This document shows positions 1 to 5,401 of a DNA stretch of 8,692 nucleotides, piece after piece (position 1 is the stretch's first letter; every line of letters starts with the position of its first letter). The notes beneath the pieces are model-generated. The model did no database searches, was not told the DNA's origin, and saw nothing but the letters and a program-made list of their open reading frames with translations. The position numbers were made by a program, and so were the translations under genes. The stretch covers positions 1-8,692 of the forward strand of contig JBBSTR010000096.1 of assembly GCA_038235705.1 (NCBI GenBank). The letters are read 5' to 3'. The DNA is from CANKBT01 sp038235705. Lineage in GTDB: Bacteria; Actinomycetota; Actinomycetes; Mycobacteriales; SCTD01.

Positions 1-329
1 GAGACCCCCACCAGCGGTCCGGCCCCAAGGATCCGCCGGGCCTGGGGCACCGGCAGGTCGTCCTGGCCCAGGTGCAGCACGTCGGCGCCGGAGACCAGCG
101 CGAGGTCTGCCCGGTCGTTGACCGACCACAGCGCCCCGTGCCGTTCGGCAGCCGCAGCGAGCACCTCGCACAACGCCAGCTCGGCGCGGGCCTCGAGCCC
201 CTTCTGTCGCAGCTGGACGATGTCGACACCGCCCGCCAGCACCCTTTCGAGGAAGTCCGCGAGGTCGGGGCGGTCCGGCGTGCAGAGGTAGAGCCGGGCG
301 TCTGCCAGCCTGCGTCGAAGGTCAACCAC
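1..329 (-). CDS. thiE: Thiamine-phosphate synthase ThiE, N-terminal part (runs off left edge)
   Basis: ThiE is the cytosolic enzyme that couples HMP pyrophosphate to the thiazole phosphate (HET-P), giving thiamine monophosphate and pyrophosphate. The 109 visible codons, about half of the usual 210-220 residues, carry the family's TIM-barrel landmarks: a YLCTPD first strand (residues 14-19), VQLRQKG (38-44), VNDRADLAL (70-78) and GADVLHLGQDDLP (81-93). The last two belong to the pyrophosphate/Mg and substrate pocket. I chose the GTG at 329. It overlaps the end of thiS by 8 nt, which implies translational coupling, and leaves the usual short lead before the first strand; no convincing Shine-Dalgarno sequence is present. 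The C-terminal half lies outside the window, so intactness cannot be judged. Confidence 0.93.
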   Translation of the reverse strand, partial: MVDLRRRLADARLYLCTPDRPDLADFLERVLAGGVDIVQLRQKGLEARAELALCEVLAAAAERHGALWSVNDRADLALVSGADVLHLGQDDLPVPQARRILGAGPLVGV

Positions 330-522
330 CGGCCACCGCCCGCACCAGCTCGACCCGGTCCCCCTCGACGAGCACCACCTCGGTGACCTCGGCCCGCACC
401 AGGGCCCGGCCGTTGTGCTCCACGACGACCGAGCCGACCTGGAGCCCGAAACGGCTGATCAGGGTGGGCATCGTGGTGCCTGCGTCCGTCTCGACGCCTC
501 GACCGTTCACAGTGACCTGCAC
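322..522 (-). CDS. thiS: Sulfur carrier protein ThiS
   Basis: ThiS is a small ubiquitin-like (beta-grasp) protein. Its C-terminal Gly-Gly is adenylated by ThiF and converted to a thiocarboxylate, which donates sulfur to ThiG for thiazole formation. The 66-residue product starts MQVTVNGRG, has the central VVVEHNGRALVR segment and EGDRVELVRAVAGG at the end, with the diagnostic terminal GG. Length is normal for the family. The open frame extends upstream to 774, but that part is arginine- and serine-rich and unlike any ThiS, so the GTG at 522 is chosen. No Shine-Dalgarno sequence precedes it; a -10-like TAGGCT ends 8 nt upstream. thiE overlaps its 3' end. ThiF and ThiI are not in the window. Confidence 0.93.
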   Translation of the reverse strand: MQVTVNGRGVETDAGTTMPTLISRFGLQVGSVVVEHNGRALVRAEVTEVVLVEGDRVELVRAVAGG

Positions 523-751
523 GACCCGAGAGCCTAAGGGCCTTCCCGAGGGTTGCGCTGTCGGCCGGTGGAGAACCGTTGACGCGCAGCTCACACGAGC
601 GGCTCTACGGTGCTCTTGTGGTGCCGATGTTGGGTCTGATCCCGCGTCGGGCCTGCTGGTGCTCGGCGGCCTCCTCCAGGTGCTCTGCCGCCGGGCGCTC
701 GCAGGTAGACCACAACGGGTTCTTCGGTAATCGGTACGCAGAACGACAGGG
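523..751. other. 229-nt gap between the Rv2175c-like gene and thiS; no confident gene
   Basis: This stretch separates the riboswitch-led genes from thiS-thiE. I looked for a second TPP riboswitch on the minus strand and found neither the CTGAGA nor the GATC/GCG elements. After the TAG of the upstream gene, the same minus-strand frame stays open for 48 codons to a TAG at 605-607. From a TTG at 715 it would give a 36-residue peptide with a charged, GC3-rich segment (CERPAAEHLEEAAEHQQARR). There is no ribosome binding site and the part before the TTG contains a rare TTA codon, so I do not call it a gene. On the plus strand a 45-codon open frame from 618-620 to a stop at 753-755 is equally unsupported. 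Confidence 0.5.
531..536 (-). promoter_or_regulatory. Possible -10 box for thiS-thiE
   Basis: On the minus strand TAGGCT fits the actinobacterial TANNNT -10 pattern and ends 8 nt before the thiS GTG. Transcription from it would start 1-2 nt before the start codon, giving a nearly leaderless thiS-thiE mRNA. I see no good -35 hexamer at 16-18 nt. The call rests on position and the six-base match only. Confidence 0.35.
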
Positions 752-1093
752 CTAGAAGCCGAGCGCCTGTGCACGGCGCTTGACCTCAGTCGCCCGGTTC
801 TCCTGCAGCGCGTCGAGCGGGCTGCCGGGAAGGCTGTCGTCCTCGGTGGTCAGCCAGGCGAACGCCTCGTCGTCGCTGTACCTCGCGTCGCGCAGCAAGC
901 GCAGCACCGCGGGCAGGTGCTTCACCGGCACGGCGCCGTCCAGCTCGCGCGCGGCGATCATCGGCACGTTGTCCTTCCGGACCGCCAGCAGCTGCCCGTC
1001 CTTGATCATCGTGCGGACGTGCACCTCATCGATGTCGAGTCGAGCAGCCAGCTCGGGGACGGTGAGCATCTCCATGCCGGTCAGCCTAGGCAC
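752..1093 (-). CDS. Rv2175c-family helix-turn-helix DNA-binding protein
   Basis: The 113-residue protein has an N-terminal winged-helix/MerR-like DNA-binding segment (LTVPELAARLDIDEVHVRTMIKDGQLLAVRKDN, about residues 10-42). Its C-terminal half matches what I recall of M. tuberculosis Rv2175c: KHLPAVLRLLRDARYSDDEAFAWL and a terminal PLDALQENRATEVKRRAQALGF. In M. tuberculosis Rv2175c is a DNA-binding substrate of the Ser/Thr kinase PknL, encoded next to it; here a PknL-like kinase lies about 4.3 kb away on the other strand. The mycobacterial protein has a longer flexible N-terminal tail with the phosphorylated threonine; this one has only about nine residues there, with a single Thr5. The start is uncertain: GTG at 1093 lies 7 nt after the reductase stop with a G-run abutting it, and ATGs at 1075 and 1069 are possible. 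The spacing implies cotranscription with the upstream gene. The target sites are unknown. Confidence 0.85.
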   Translation of the reverse strand: MPRLTGMEMLTVPELAARLDIDEVHVRTMIKDGQLLAVRKDNVPMIAARELDGAVPVKHLPAVLRLLRDARYSDDEAFAWLTTEDDSLPGSPLDALQENRATEVKRRAQALGF

Positions 1094-1100
1094 CCCCTGC

Positions 1101-2309
1101 TCAAGCAGAACGGAGCGGCACGGACGGGTCGGCCAGTCGCAGCGGGTCCGGGCAGGCCCGCGCCGCGATCAGGCGTCGCCCCTGCGCGAGGTCACGGGGA
1201 GCGTCCACCGCGAGGACCGAGACGAGCCGACCCTGCCGCATCCAGCAGACCGACCACGACGGGCCGGTCGGGTCGCCGCGGTGGACGACCTGGTCGGCGC
1301 CCTCGGCGTGACCGCAGTGCTGGAGCCGGTGCCCGAGATGCTCGCTCCAGAAATACGGCACCGGGTCGTGGACGGGCCCGTCTTCCGCACCCAGGCGGCC
1401 GAGCAGCGTCGCTGCGGCGACGGTCGGCGCGTGCAGCGCGTCGTCCCAGTGCTCGACGCGCAGCCGGGTGCCGAAAAGACGGGACTCCCAGGCGGCGCAG
1501 TCTCCCACCGCGACGACGCCCGGGGCCGCCTTCAGGTGCGCGTCGACGAGCACTCCGCGATCGACGGGCACCGGTGAGCCCTCGAGCCAGTCGGTGTCCG
1601 GCCGGGCGCCGACCCCGACCACCACCACGTCGGCGATCAGGACCTCCCCCGGCACTCGGACCTCCCGGTCACCGACGGACAGCGCAGGGGTCTGCAGCCT
1701 CACCTCGATGCCGGCCGCGTGGTACCAGGGCAGCGTGAACCGACCGACCTCCCCCAGCGCGGCCAGCGGCGCGTCACCGGCCTCGAGCACCGTGACCCGG
1801 CAGCCCTTGGCCGCCGCCGTGGTCGCCACCTCGGCCCCGATCCAGCCGGCCCCGACCACCACCACGTGGGCGTCGGGAACCAGCCGGGCGCGCAACGCAC
1901 GTGCGTCGTCGACCGTCCGGACCACGAGCCCCGCACCGATCCGCACCGGGGTGGCGCCGGTCGCGATCACGAGCCCGTCGTACGCCAGCTCGCCCTGGTC
2001 GGTCTCGAGCACCCCCTCGCGCAGCCCGGTCGCACACACGCCGAGCCGCAGGTCGACCCCGCTCAGGTCGACGTCGAGCGTCGTGTCGTCGACCCTGCCG
2101 GCGAGCAGCTGCTTGGACAGCGGCGGGCGGTCGTACGGACGGTGCGGCTCGGCCCCGAGCAGCACCAGCTCGCCGTCGTACCCCTGGACCCTCAGCTCGT
2201 ACGCCGTGCGCGCCCCGGCCAGACCGGCCCCGACAACCACGATCCTGCGGTGATCATGACCGTCTGCACCCCCAGAACGGTCAGCCATGGTGCAGACGAC
2301 CATGATCAC
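1101..2309 (-). CDS. FAD/NAD(P)-dependent ferredoxin-reductase-type oxidoreductase
   Basis: This 402-residue flavoprotein resembles the rubredoxin/putidaredoxin/rhodocoxin reductase family, which moves electrons from NAD(P)H through FAD to small iron-sulfur proteins. Visible elements are a first Rossmann motif VVVGAGLAG (about 24-32), the family-typical RPYDRPPLSKQLL (57-69), VIATGATP (114-121), a second NAD(P)-binding VVVGAGWIGAEVA (150-162), the FAD-binding VGDCAAW (268-274) and a reductase C-terminal segment with VPYFWSEHLGHRLQHCGH (317-334). Two nucleotide-binding folds exclude glycine oxidase ThiO, which has one. It follows thiH by 15 nt and precedes the Rv2175c-like gene by 7 nt. The start is unclear: the GTG at 2309 and the ATG at 2288 both lack a ribosome binding site and both lie in a 21-bp hairpin. 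Homology begins only near residue 22. The electron acceptor is unknown; supply to ThiH is my inference from the operon. Confidence 0.88.
   Translation of the reverse strand: MIMVVCTMADRSGGADGHDHRRIVVVGAGLAGARTAYELRVQGYDGELVLLGAEPHRPYDRPPLSKQLLAGRVDDTTLDVDLSGVDLRLGVCATGLREGVLETDQGELAYDGLVIATGATPVRIGAGLVVRTVDDARALRARLVPDAHVVVVGAGWIGAEVATTAAAKGCRVTVLEAGDAPLAALGEVGRFTLPWYHAAGIEVRLQTPALSVGDREVRVPGEVLIADVVVVGVGARPDTDWLEGSPVPVDRGVLVDAHLKAAPGVVAVGDCAAWESRLFGTRLRVEHWDDALHAPTVAAATLLGRLGAEDGPVHDPVPYFWSEHLGHRLQHCGHAEGADQVVHRGDPTGPSWSVCWMRQGRLVSVLAVDAPRDLAQGRRLIAARACPDPLRLADPSVPLRSA
2250..2309 (-). repeat. Long inverted repeat / RNA hairpin over the reductase start
   Basis: Arms 2289-2309 and 2250-2270 can pair over 21 positions around an 18-nt loop (2271-2288). 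In DNA two positions mismatch. In RNA read from the minus strand both become G-U pairs, so the transcript of this operon can form an uninterrupted stem, whereas the opposite-strand RNA would have two C-A mismatches. The GTG candidate start is the outermost base pairs, and the loop opens exactly with the ATG of the alternative start. No U-tract follows, so it does not look like an intrinsic terminator. It begins 15 nt after the thiH stop. The pairing is certain; its role is not. Confidence 0.85.
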
Positions 2310-2324
2310 GCGAGGAGCAGGGGC

Positions 2325-3422
2325 TCACGGTTCGACCAGGGTGAAGGCGTCCTTCCAGACCGGCTCGTAGCCGGCCGCCTCGATCATGGCGGCGACGTCG
2401 GCCGGGCTGCGCTCGTCGGAGATCGAGAACTGCTCCTGCGCCTGCCCCGGCGTGCCGTAGCCGCCCGGTTCGGTCGAGCTGCCGGCGCTCATCGTCGTCA
2501 CCGCGATCCGGACCAGCCCGTCGCGCAGCGGGGCCGGCTCACGGGTCGACAGCACGATCCCGGCCTCCGGCGCGACCAGGCGCAGGGCAGAGAGCGCCTG
2601 CACGTACTCCGTGTCGGTCACCGGCACCAGCGGCTGGAAGCCCGAGGCCGACGGCTTGATCCGTGGCAGGGACACCGTCACCTCGGTACGCCAGTAGCGC
2701 TTCTGAAGCCACACGGCGTGCTCCGCCACGGCCCGGACGTCGGCCCGCCAGTCGGCAGAGAGCCCGAGCAGGGCACCGATCCCGAGCCGGCGCACCCCTG
2801 CCTCGGCGGCCCGCTCGGTCGAGGTGAGCCGACGGTCGTAGTCGCGCTTCCAGCCGGCCAGGTGGGTCTCTGCGTAGCGCTCCCGGTCGTAGGTCTCCTG
2901 GTAGTGCACGACACCTTCCAGGCCGGAGGCGACCATCCGCGCGTAGGTGTCGTCGCTCCAGGTCTGGGTCTCGACCGACAGCGACGGCACGAACGGCCGC
3001 AGCCGCTCCAGGCAGGCGACCAGGTAGTCGGCGGAGACCTCGAGCCGGTGCTCGCCGGCCACCAGCAGCAGGTGGCGAAAACCCCTTCCGACCAGGGTCC
3101 GTGCCTCGGTCTCGACCTCGTCGACGGTGAGCGTGCGGCGGGCGACGTCGAGGCCCTTGGCAAACCCGCAGTAGGTGCACGAGGACAGGCAGGCGTTCGA
3201 GACGTACAGCGGGGCGAAGAGCCGCACCGTACGACCGAAGCGCTGCAGGGTCGTCTCCCGGGCCCGCTGGGCCAGCTCCTCGATGCGGGGCAGTGCCGAG
3301 GCCTGGAGCAGGGTCGGCAGAGCTTCGAGAGAGGGCCGGGCCAGCGCAGCGTCGAGGTCACCGATGAGGGGCGGCGCGAGCTGGGCCAGGTGCTTCGCGA
3401 AACCGCCGGGCGGAGCGCTCAC
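2325..3422 (-). CDS. thiH: 2-iminoacetate synthase ThiH (radical SAM tyrosine lyase)
   Basis: ThiH cleaves tyrosine with a 5'-deoxyadenosyl radical to give dehydroglycine (2-iminoacetate), the C2-N unit of the thiazole ring, and p-cresol. The 365-residue product is close to the usual 370-380. It carries the radical SAM cluster motif CX3CX2C as CLSSCTYCGF with Cys78, Cys82 and Cys85, preceded by VRLFAPLYVSNA as in ThiH and other aromatic-amino-acid lyases. Later segments include LLLVAGEH (98-105), VHYQETYDRERYAETHLAG (151-169) and VSLPRIKPS. It ends in the SISDERSP-VAAMIEAAGYEPVWKDAF region typical of ThiH. It starts with GTG inside a GTGA overlap with the thiG stop, so it is probably translated by coupling and falls under the same TPP riboswitch. 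Because the cluster must be reduced and is oxygen-sensitive, an electron donor is needed; the flavoprotein gene downstream is a candidate. Confidence 0.95.
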   Translation of the reverse strand: MSAPPGGFAKHLAQLAPPLIGDLDAALARPSLEALPTLLQASALPRIEELAQRARETTLQRFGRTVRLFAPLYVSNACLSSCTYCGFAKGLDVARRTLTVDEVETEARTLVGRGFRHLLLVAGEHRLEVSADYLVACLERLRPFVPSLSVETQTWSDDTYARMVASGLEGVVHYQETYDRERYAETHLAGWKRDYDRRLTSTERAAEAGVRRLGIGALLGLSADWRADVRAVAEHAVWLQKRYWRTEVTVSLPRIKPSASGFQPLVPVTDTEYVQALSALRLVAPEAGIVLSTREPAPLRDGLVRIAVTTMSAGSSTEPGGYGTPGQAQEQFSISDERSPADVAAMIEAAGYEPVWKDAFTLVEP

Positions 3423-4222
3423 GTCAGGAAGCCCGTCAGCGGGCTGGAGGCGTGCGCGACCTCGCTCTGCGCGCCGCGACCGGCCAGATAGCCGAGCCGG
3501 CCGGCTTCGGTGGCGAGCGCGAAGGCCCGCGCCATCCGGACCGGGTCGCCGGCCACCGCGATCGCGGTGTTGACCAGCACGGCGTCAGCGCCGACCTCCA
3601 TGGCCTCGGCCGCGTCGCTGGGCACCCCGAGCCCCGCGTCGACGACCACCGGGATCCCGGCCTGGGCGACGATGACCTCGATGGCGTCGCGCGTACGCAG
3701 CCCACGATTGCTCCCGATCCACGCCCCGAGCGGCATCACCGTGGCGCAACCGGCCTCCTCGAGGTGGCGGCACAGCACCGGGTCGGCCGAGCAGTAGGGC
3801 AGCACGGTGAACCCGTCGGCGACCAGCAGGACGGCCGCCTTCAGGGTCTCGATCGGGTCGGGGGCAAGCGTGCGCGGGTCCGGGGTCACCTCGAGCTTGA
3901 CCAGCGGCGTGCCGGTGGCCGCCCGCCCGAGCCGTGCGAGCCGCAGCGCCTCGGCGGCGTCGACCGCTCCCGAGGTGTTCGGCAGCAGCGTCATCCCCGG
4001 CGGGATCGCGTCCAGCAGCGGGTCGCCCGGGTCGTCGAGGTCGACACGGCGCAACGCGACGGTGACCAGGTCGGCGCCGCTGGCGAGCAGTGCCTCGCGC
4101 ATCACCGCGTGGGAGGAGAACTTCCCGGTGCCGATCATCAGGCGGCTGTCGAAGGTGCGGCCGTCGACCGTGAACGGGTCGGACGTCGACCTCAGCAGGT
4201 CGGACAGAATGTTGTGCGGCAT
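3419..4222 (-). CDS. thiG: Thiazole synthase ThiG
   Basis: ThiG assembles the thiazole phosphate from 1-deoxy-D-xylulose 5-phosphate, ThiS thiocarboxylate and dehydroglycine, acting as a cytosolic TIM barrel. The 267-residue product carries IGTGKF (30-35), LLPNTSGA (79-86), VKLEV with the Schiff-base lysine at Lys109, VLPYCSADPVLCRHLEEAGCATVMPLGAWIGS (about 140-171), the phosphate-binding DAGLGVPSDAAEAMEVGADAVLVNTAIA (195-222) and the C-terminal SPLTG. The open frame continues 39 codons upstream to 4339, but that part is the TPP riboswitch read as protein. The ATG at 4222 has GGGGAG 4 nt upstream, and that element is itself part of the riboswitch. The gene overlaps thiH by 4 nt. Control by TPP at translation is strongly indicated by the layout. 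Confidence 0.96.
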   Translation of the reverse strand: MPHNILSDLLRSTSDPFTVDGRTFDSRLMIGTGKFSSHAVMREALLASGADLVTVALRRVDLDDPGDPLLDAIPPGMTLLPNTSGAVDAAEALRLARLGRAATGTPLVKLEVTPDPRTLAPDPIETLKAAVLLVADGFTVLPYCSADPVLCRHLEEAGCATVMPLGAWIGSNRGLRTRDAIEVIVAQAGIPVVVDAGLGVPSDAAEAMEVGADAVLVNTAIAVAGDPVRMARAFALATEAGRLGYLAGRGAQSEVAHASSPLTGFLT

Positions 4223-4327
4223 GACGCTCCCCACGCGGGCATGACCCCGATCGGGTGGTGCGGGTCGCCGGTGGTGACCCCGGAGGGTGCTGGCCGGCCT
4301 CTCAGCCCGGGTGGGCTCCCCGTCGTC
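4223..4327 (-). promoter_or_regulatory. TPP riboswitch (THI element) in the thiG leader
   Basis: On the minus strand the leader shows the aptamer in order. P1 is GACG (4327-4324) with CGTC (4226-4223). A merged P2/P3 is AGCCC-ACCC-GGGCT, followed by the pyrimidine-binding CTGAGA run. A variable GCCGG...CCGGC stem comes next. P4 pairs GACCC with GGGG. The pyrophosphate-side elements are CCCGATC, a P5 hairpin CGGG-GTCATG-CCCG, then GCGTGGGGAG. The thiG ATG follows immediately. The ribosome binding site GGGGAG (4232-4227) is the 3' side of P4, so ligand binding would hide it directly; no separate expression platform is visible. Three positions differ from the usual consensus (CCTGATC, TAATG, GTAGGGA). 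Confidence 0.94.
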
Positions 4328-4337
4328 GGACTCCTCC

Positions 4338-4343
4338 ATCCTA
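4338..4343 (-). promoter_or_regulatory. Probable -10 box of the thiG operon
   Basis: TAGGAT on the minus strand fits TANNNT and would place the transcription start near 4331, three to five nucleotides before riboswitch helix P1, which is where the aptamer should begin. No clear -35 hexamer lies at 16-18 nt. The position relative to the riboswitch is the main support. Confidence 0.5.
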
Positions 4344-4412
4344 GGTCCGTGCCGCGCTCTCGGCGTGTCGCGCGCACCGGGGCCGCACCTCCCCGTAACG
4401 TCAGCAACTCTG

Positions 4413-4427
4413 GTGACCCCTTGTCAC
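4413..4427. promoter_or_regulatory. Dyad GTGAC-N5-GTCAC over the -35 region
   Basis: GTGACCCCTTGTCAC is a perfect 5-bp inverted repeat that overlaps the TTGTCA -35 hexamer of the transglycosylase promoter. It could be an operator. It resembles but does not match the cAMP-receptor consensus GTGA-N6-TCAC, since here the spacing is 7. No regulator can be named. Confidence 0.3.
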
Positions 4428-4449
4428 ATGAGCCTCAGGCGGATACGTT
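4421..4449 (+). promoter_or_regulatory. Promoter of the LysM/transglycosylase gene (leaderless)
   Basis: TTGTCA (4421-4426), a 17-nt spacer and TACGTT (4444-4449) form a good housekeeping-type promoter. Seven nucleotides separate the -10 box from the ATG at 4457, so the transcript should begin at or next to the start codon. The gene also lacks a Shine-Dalgarno sequence, which agrees with a leaderless mRNA. Confidence 0.65.
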
Positions 4450-4456
4450 CCGCGGC

Positions 4457-5374
4457 ATGACGCGCCGACTGACCCCTGCCCGCGTACGTGGAATCGGCGT
4501 GGTGACCGCCTTGCTCGGGGTCGGCCTGCTCGGCACCGCCGGGGCCGGGACCATCACCGTCCGCAGCGGCGACACGCTCTCGGGCCTCGCCCAGAAGTAC
4601 GGGGTCTCGGTCGCCGCCCTGAAGGCCGCGAACGGGCGTTCCGGAAGCATGATCTACGCCGGCGAGACCCTCCGGGTCCCTGGCGCCACGTCGGCGAAGA
4701 CGAGCCACCGGACCACGACCGAGGTCTCTTACGTCGTGCGCTCCGGGGACACGGTGACCTCGATCGCCAAACGACACGGCACCAGCATCGCGGCGATCGT
4801 GCAGCGCAACGGCCTCGGGCCAGCCGCCCGGGTCAAGGCCGGGCAGGCGATCGCGGTGCCCGGCACCGTGCGGTCGGTGCCGGCCGCCAAGGGCCCGAGC
4901 ACGACCGTCGTCTCGCCCGGGACCGTGGGGTCCTCGGCGGCGAAGCACCGGATCGAGCTGAAGAACCGCAAGCACCCGAGCAAGGCCCAGGTCAGGGCGA
5001 TCATCCGCGACACCGCTCGCAAGCACGGCGTCCCGGTCTCGCTCGCCCTGGCGGTCGCCTACCAGGAGAGCGGCTTCCAGCAGCATGTGGTCTCCGGGGT
5101 CGACGCGATCGGCGTGATGCAGGTGCTCCCCCGCACCGGTCGCAACCTCGAGCGGGTCGCGGGTCGCCCGCTGGACCTGCTCGACGCGCGGGACAACATC
5201 ACCGCCGGGGTGCTGCTCCTGCGGCAGCTGATGCGCTCGGAAGGCAGCATCGACAGCACCCTCGCCGGCTACTACCAGGGGGTCGGGTCGATCGCGGCGA
5301 AGGGGATCCTGCCGCAGACCACGCGGTACGTCGCCAACATCAACCTGCTGCGCGGCCGCTTCGCGAACGGCTGA
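4457..5374 (+). CDS. Secreted LysM-domain lytic transglycosylase (SLT family)
   Basis: The 305-residue protein is predicted to be exported and to cleave peptidoglycan glycan strands. Residues 1-31 form a signal peptide: basic MTRRLTPARVRG, a hydrophobic run GVVTALLGVGLLGTAGA, and a possible cleavage near AGAG-T. Two LysM peptidoglycan-binding repeats follow, at about 32-76 (ITVRSGDTLSGLAQKYGV) and 91-136 (SYVVRSGDTVTSIAKRHGTS). A Ser/Thr/Lys-rich linker (137-175) leads to a transglycosylase domain at about 176-303. It has AYQESGF with the likely catalytic Glu204, GVMQVLP (219-225), NITAGVLLLRQLM (247-259) and AGYYQG (270-275), the SLT signature set. The open frame upstream runs antisense to thiG and is discarded. 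The ATG at 4457 is fixed by the signal peptide and a promoter 7 nt away. The PASTA kinase gene follows after 27 nt. The exact bond cleaved cannot be told from sequence. Confidence 0.92.
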   Translation: MTRRLTPARVRGIGVVTALLGVGLLGTAGAGTITVRSGDTLSGLAQKYGVSVAALKAANGRSGSMIYAGETLRVPGATSAKTSHRTTTEVSYVVRSGDTVTSIAKRHGTSIAAIVQRNGLGPAARVKAGQAIAVPGTVRSVPAAKGPSTTVVSPGTVGSSAAKHRIELKNRKHPSKAQVRAIIRDTARKHGVPVSLALAVAYQESGFQQHVVSGVDAIGVMQVLPRTGRNLERVAGRPLDLLDARDNITAGVLLLRQLMRSEGSIDSTLAGYYQGVGSIAAKGILPQTTRYVANINLLRGRFANG

Positions 5375-5389
5375 GGCGGGACCCCCACG

Positions 5390-5395
5390 TATCGT
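5390..5395 (+). promoter_or_regulatory. Possible -10 box for leaderless kinase mRNA
   Basis: TATCGT fits TANNNT and ends 6 nt before the GTG start of the kinase, the spacing expected when transcription begins at the start codon. No Shine-Dalgarno sequence is present between the two genes, and the -35 region is weak. Readthrough from the transglycosylase promoter is also likely, as the gap is only 27 nt. Confidence 0.4.
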
Positions 5396-5401
5396 GGACC
5401 G

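Noticed and set aside
322..774. 150-residue version of ThiS
   Set aside because: ThiS is about 65 residues and the upstream part is compositionally non-coding and overlaps the end of another gene.
1101..2309. Glycine oxidase ThiO in the thi operon
   Set aside because: The protein has two nucleotide-binding folds and the RPPLSKQ and reductase C-terminal signatures of ferredoxin reductases, and thiH already fills that step.
1719..3491. 590-codon open frame antisense to the reductase and thiH
   Set aside because: It mirrors GC-rich genes with clear conserved motifs on the other strand and shows no domain of its own.
4223..4339. Extended 306-residue ThiG starting at 4339
   Set aside because: The extra 39 residues are the TPP riboswitch read as protein; the ATG at 4222 has a ribosome binding site and gives a family-length protein.
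4413..4428. cAMP-receptor-protein site before the transglycosylase gene
   Set aside because: The GTGA and TCAC halves are 7 nt apart rather than 6, so only a generic dyad is claimed.
3452..4456. Long N-terminal extension of the LysM protein
   Set aside because: It is antisense to thiG and its leader; the signal peptide and promoter place the start at 4457.
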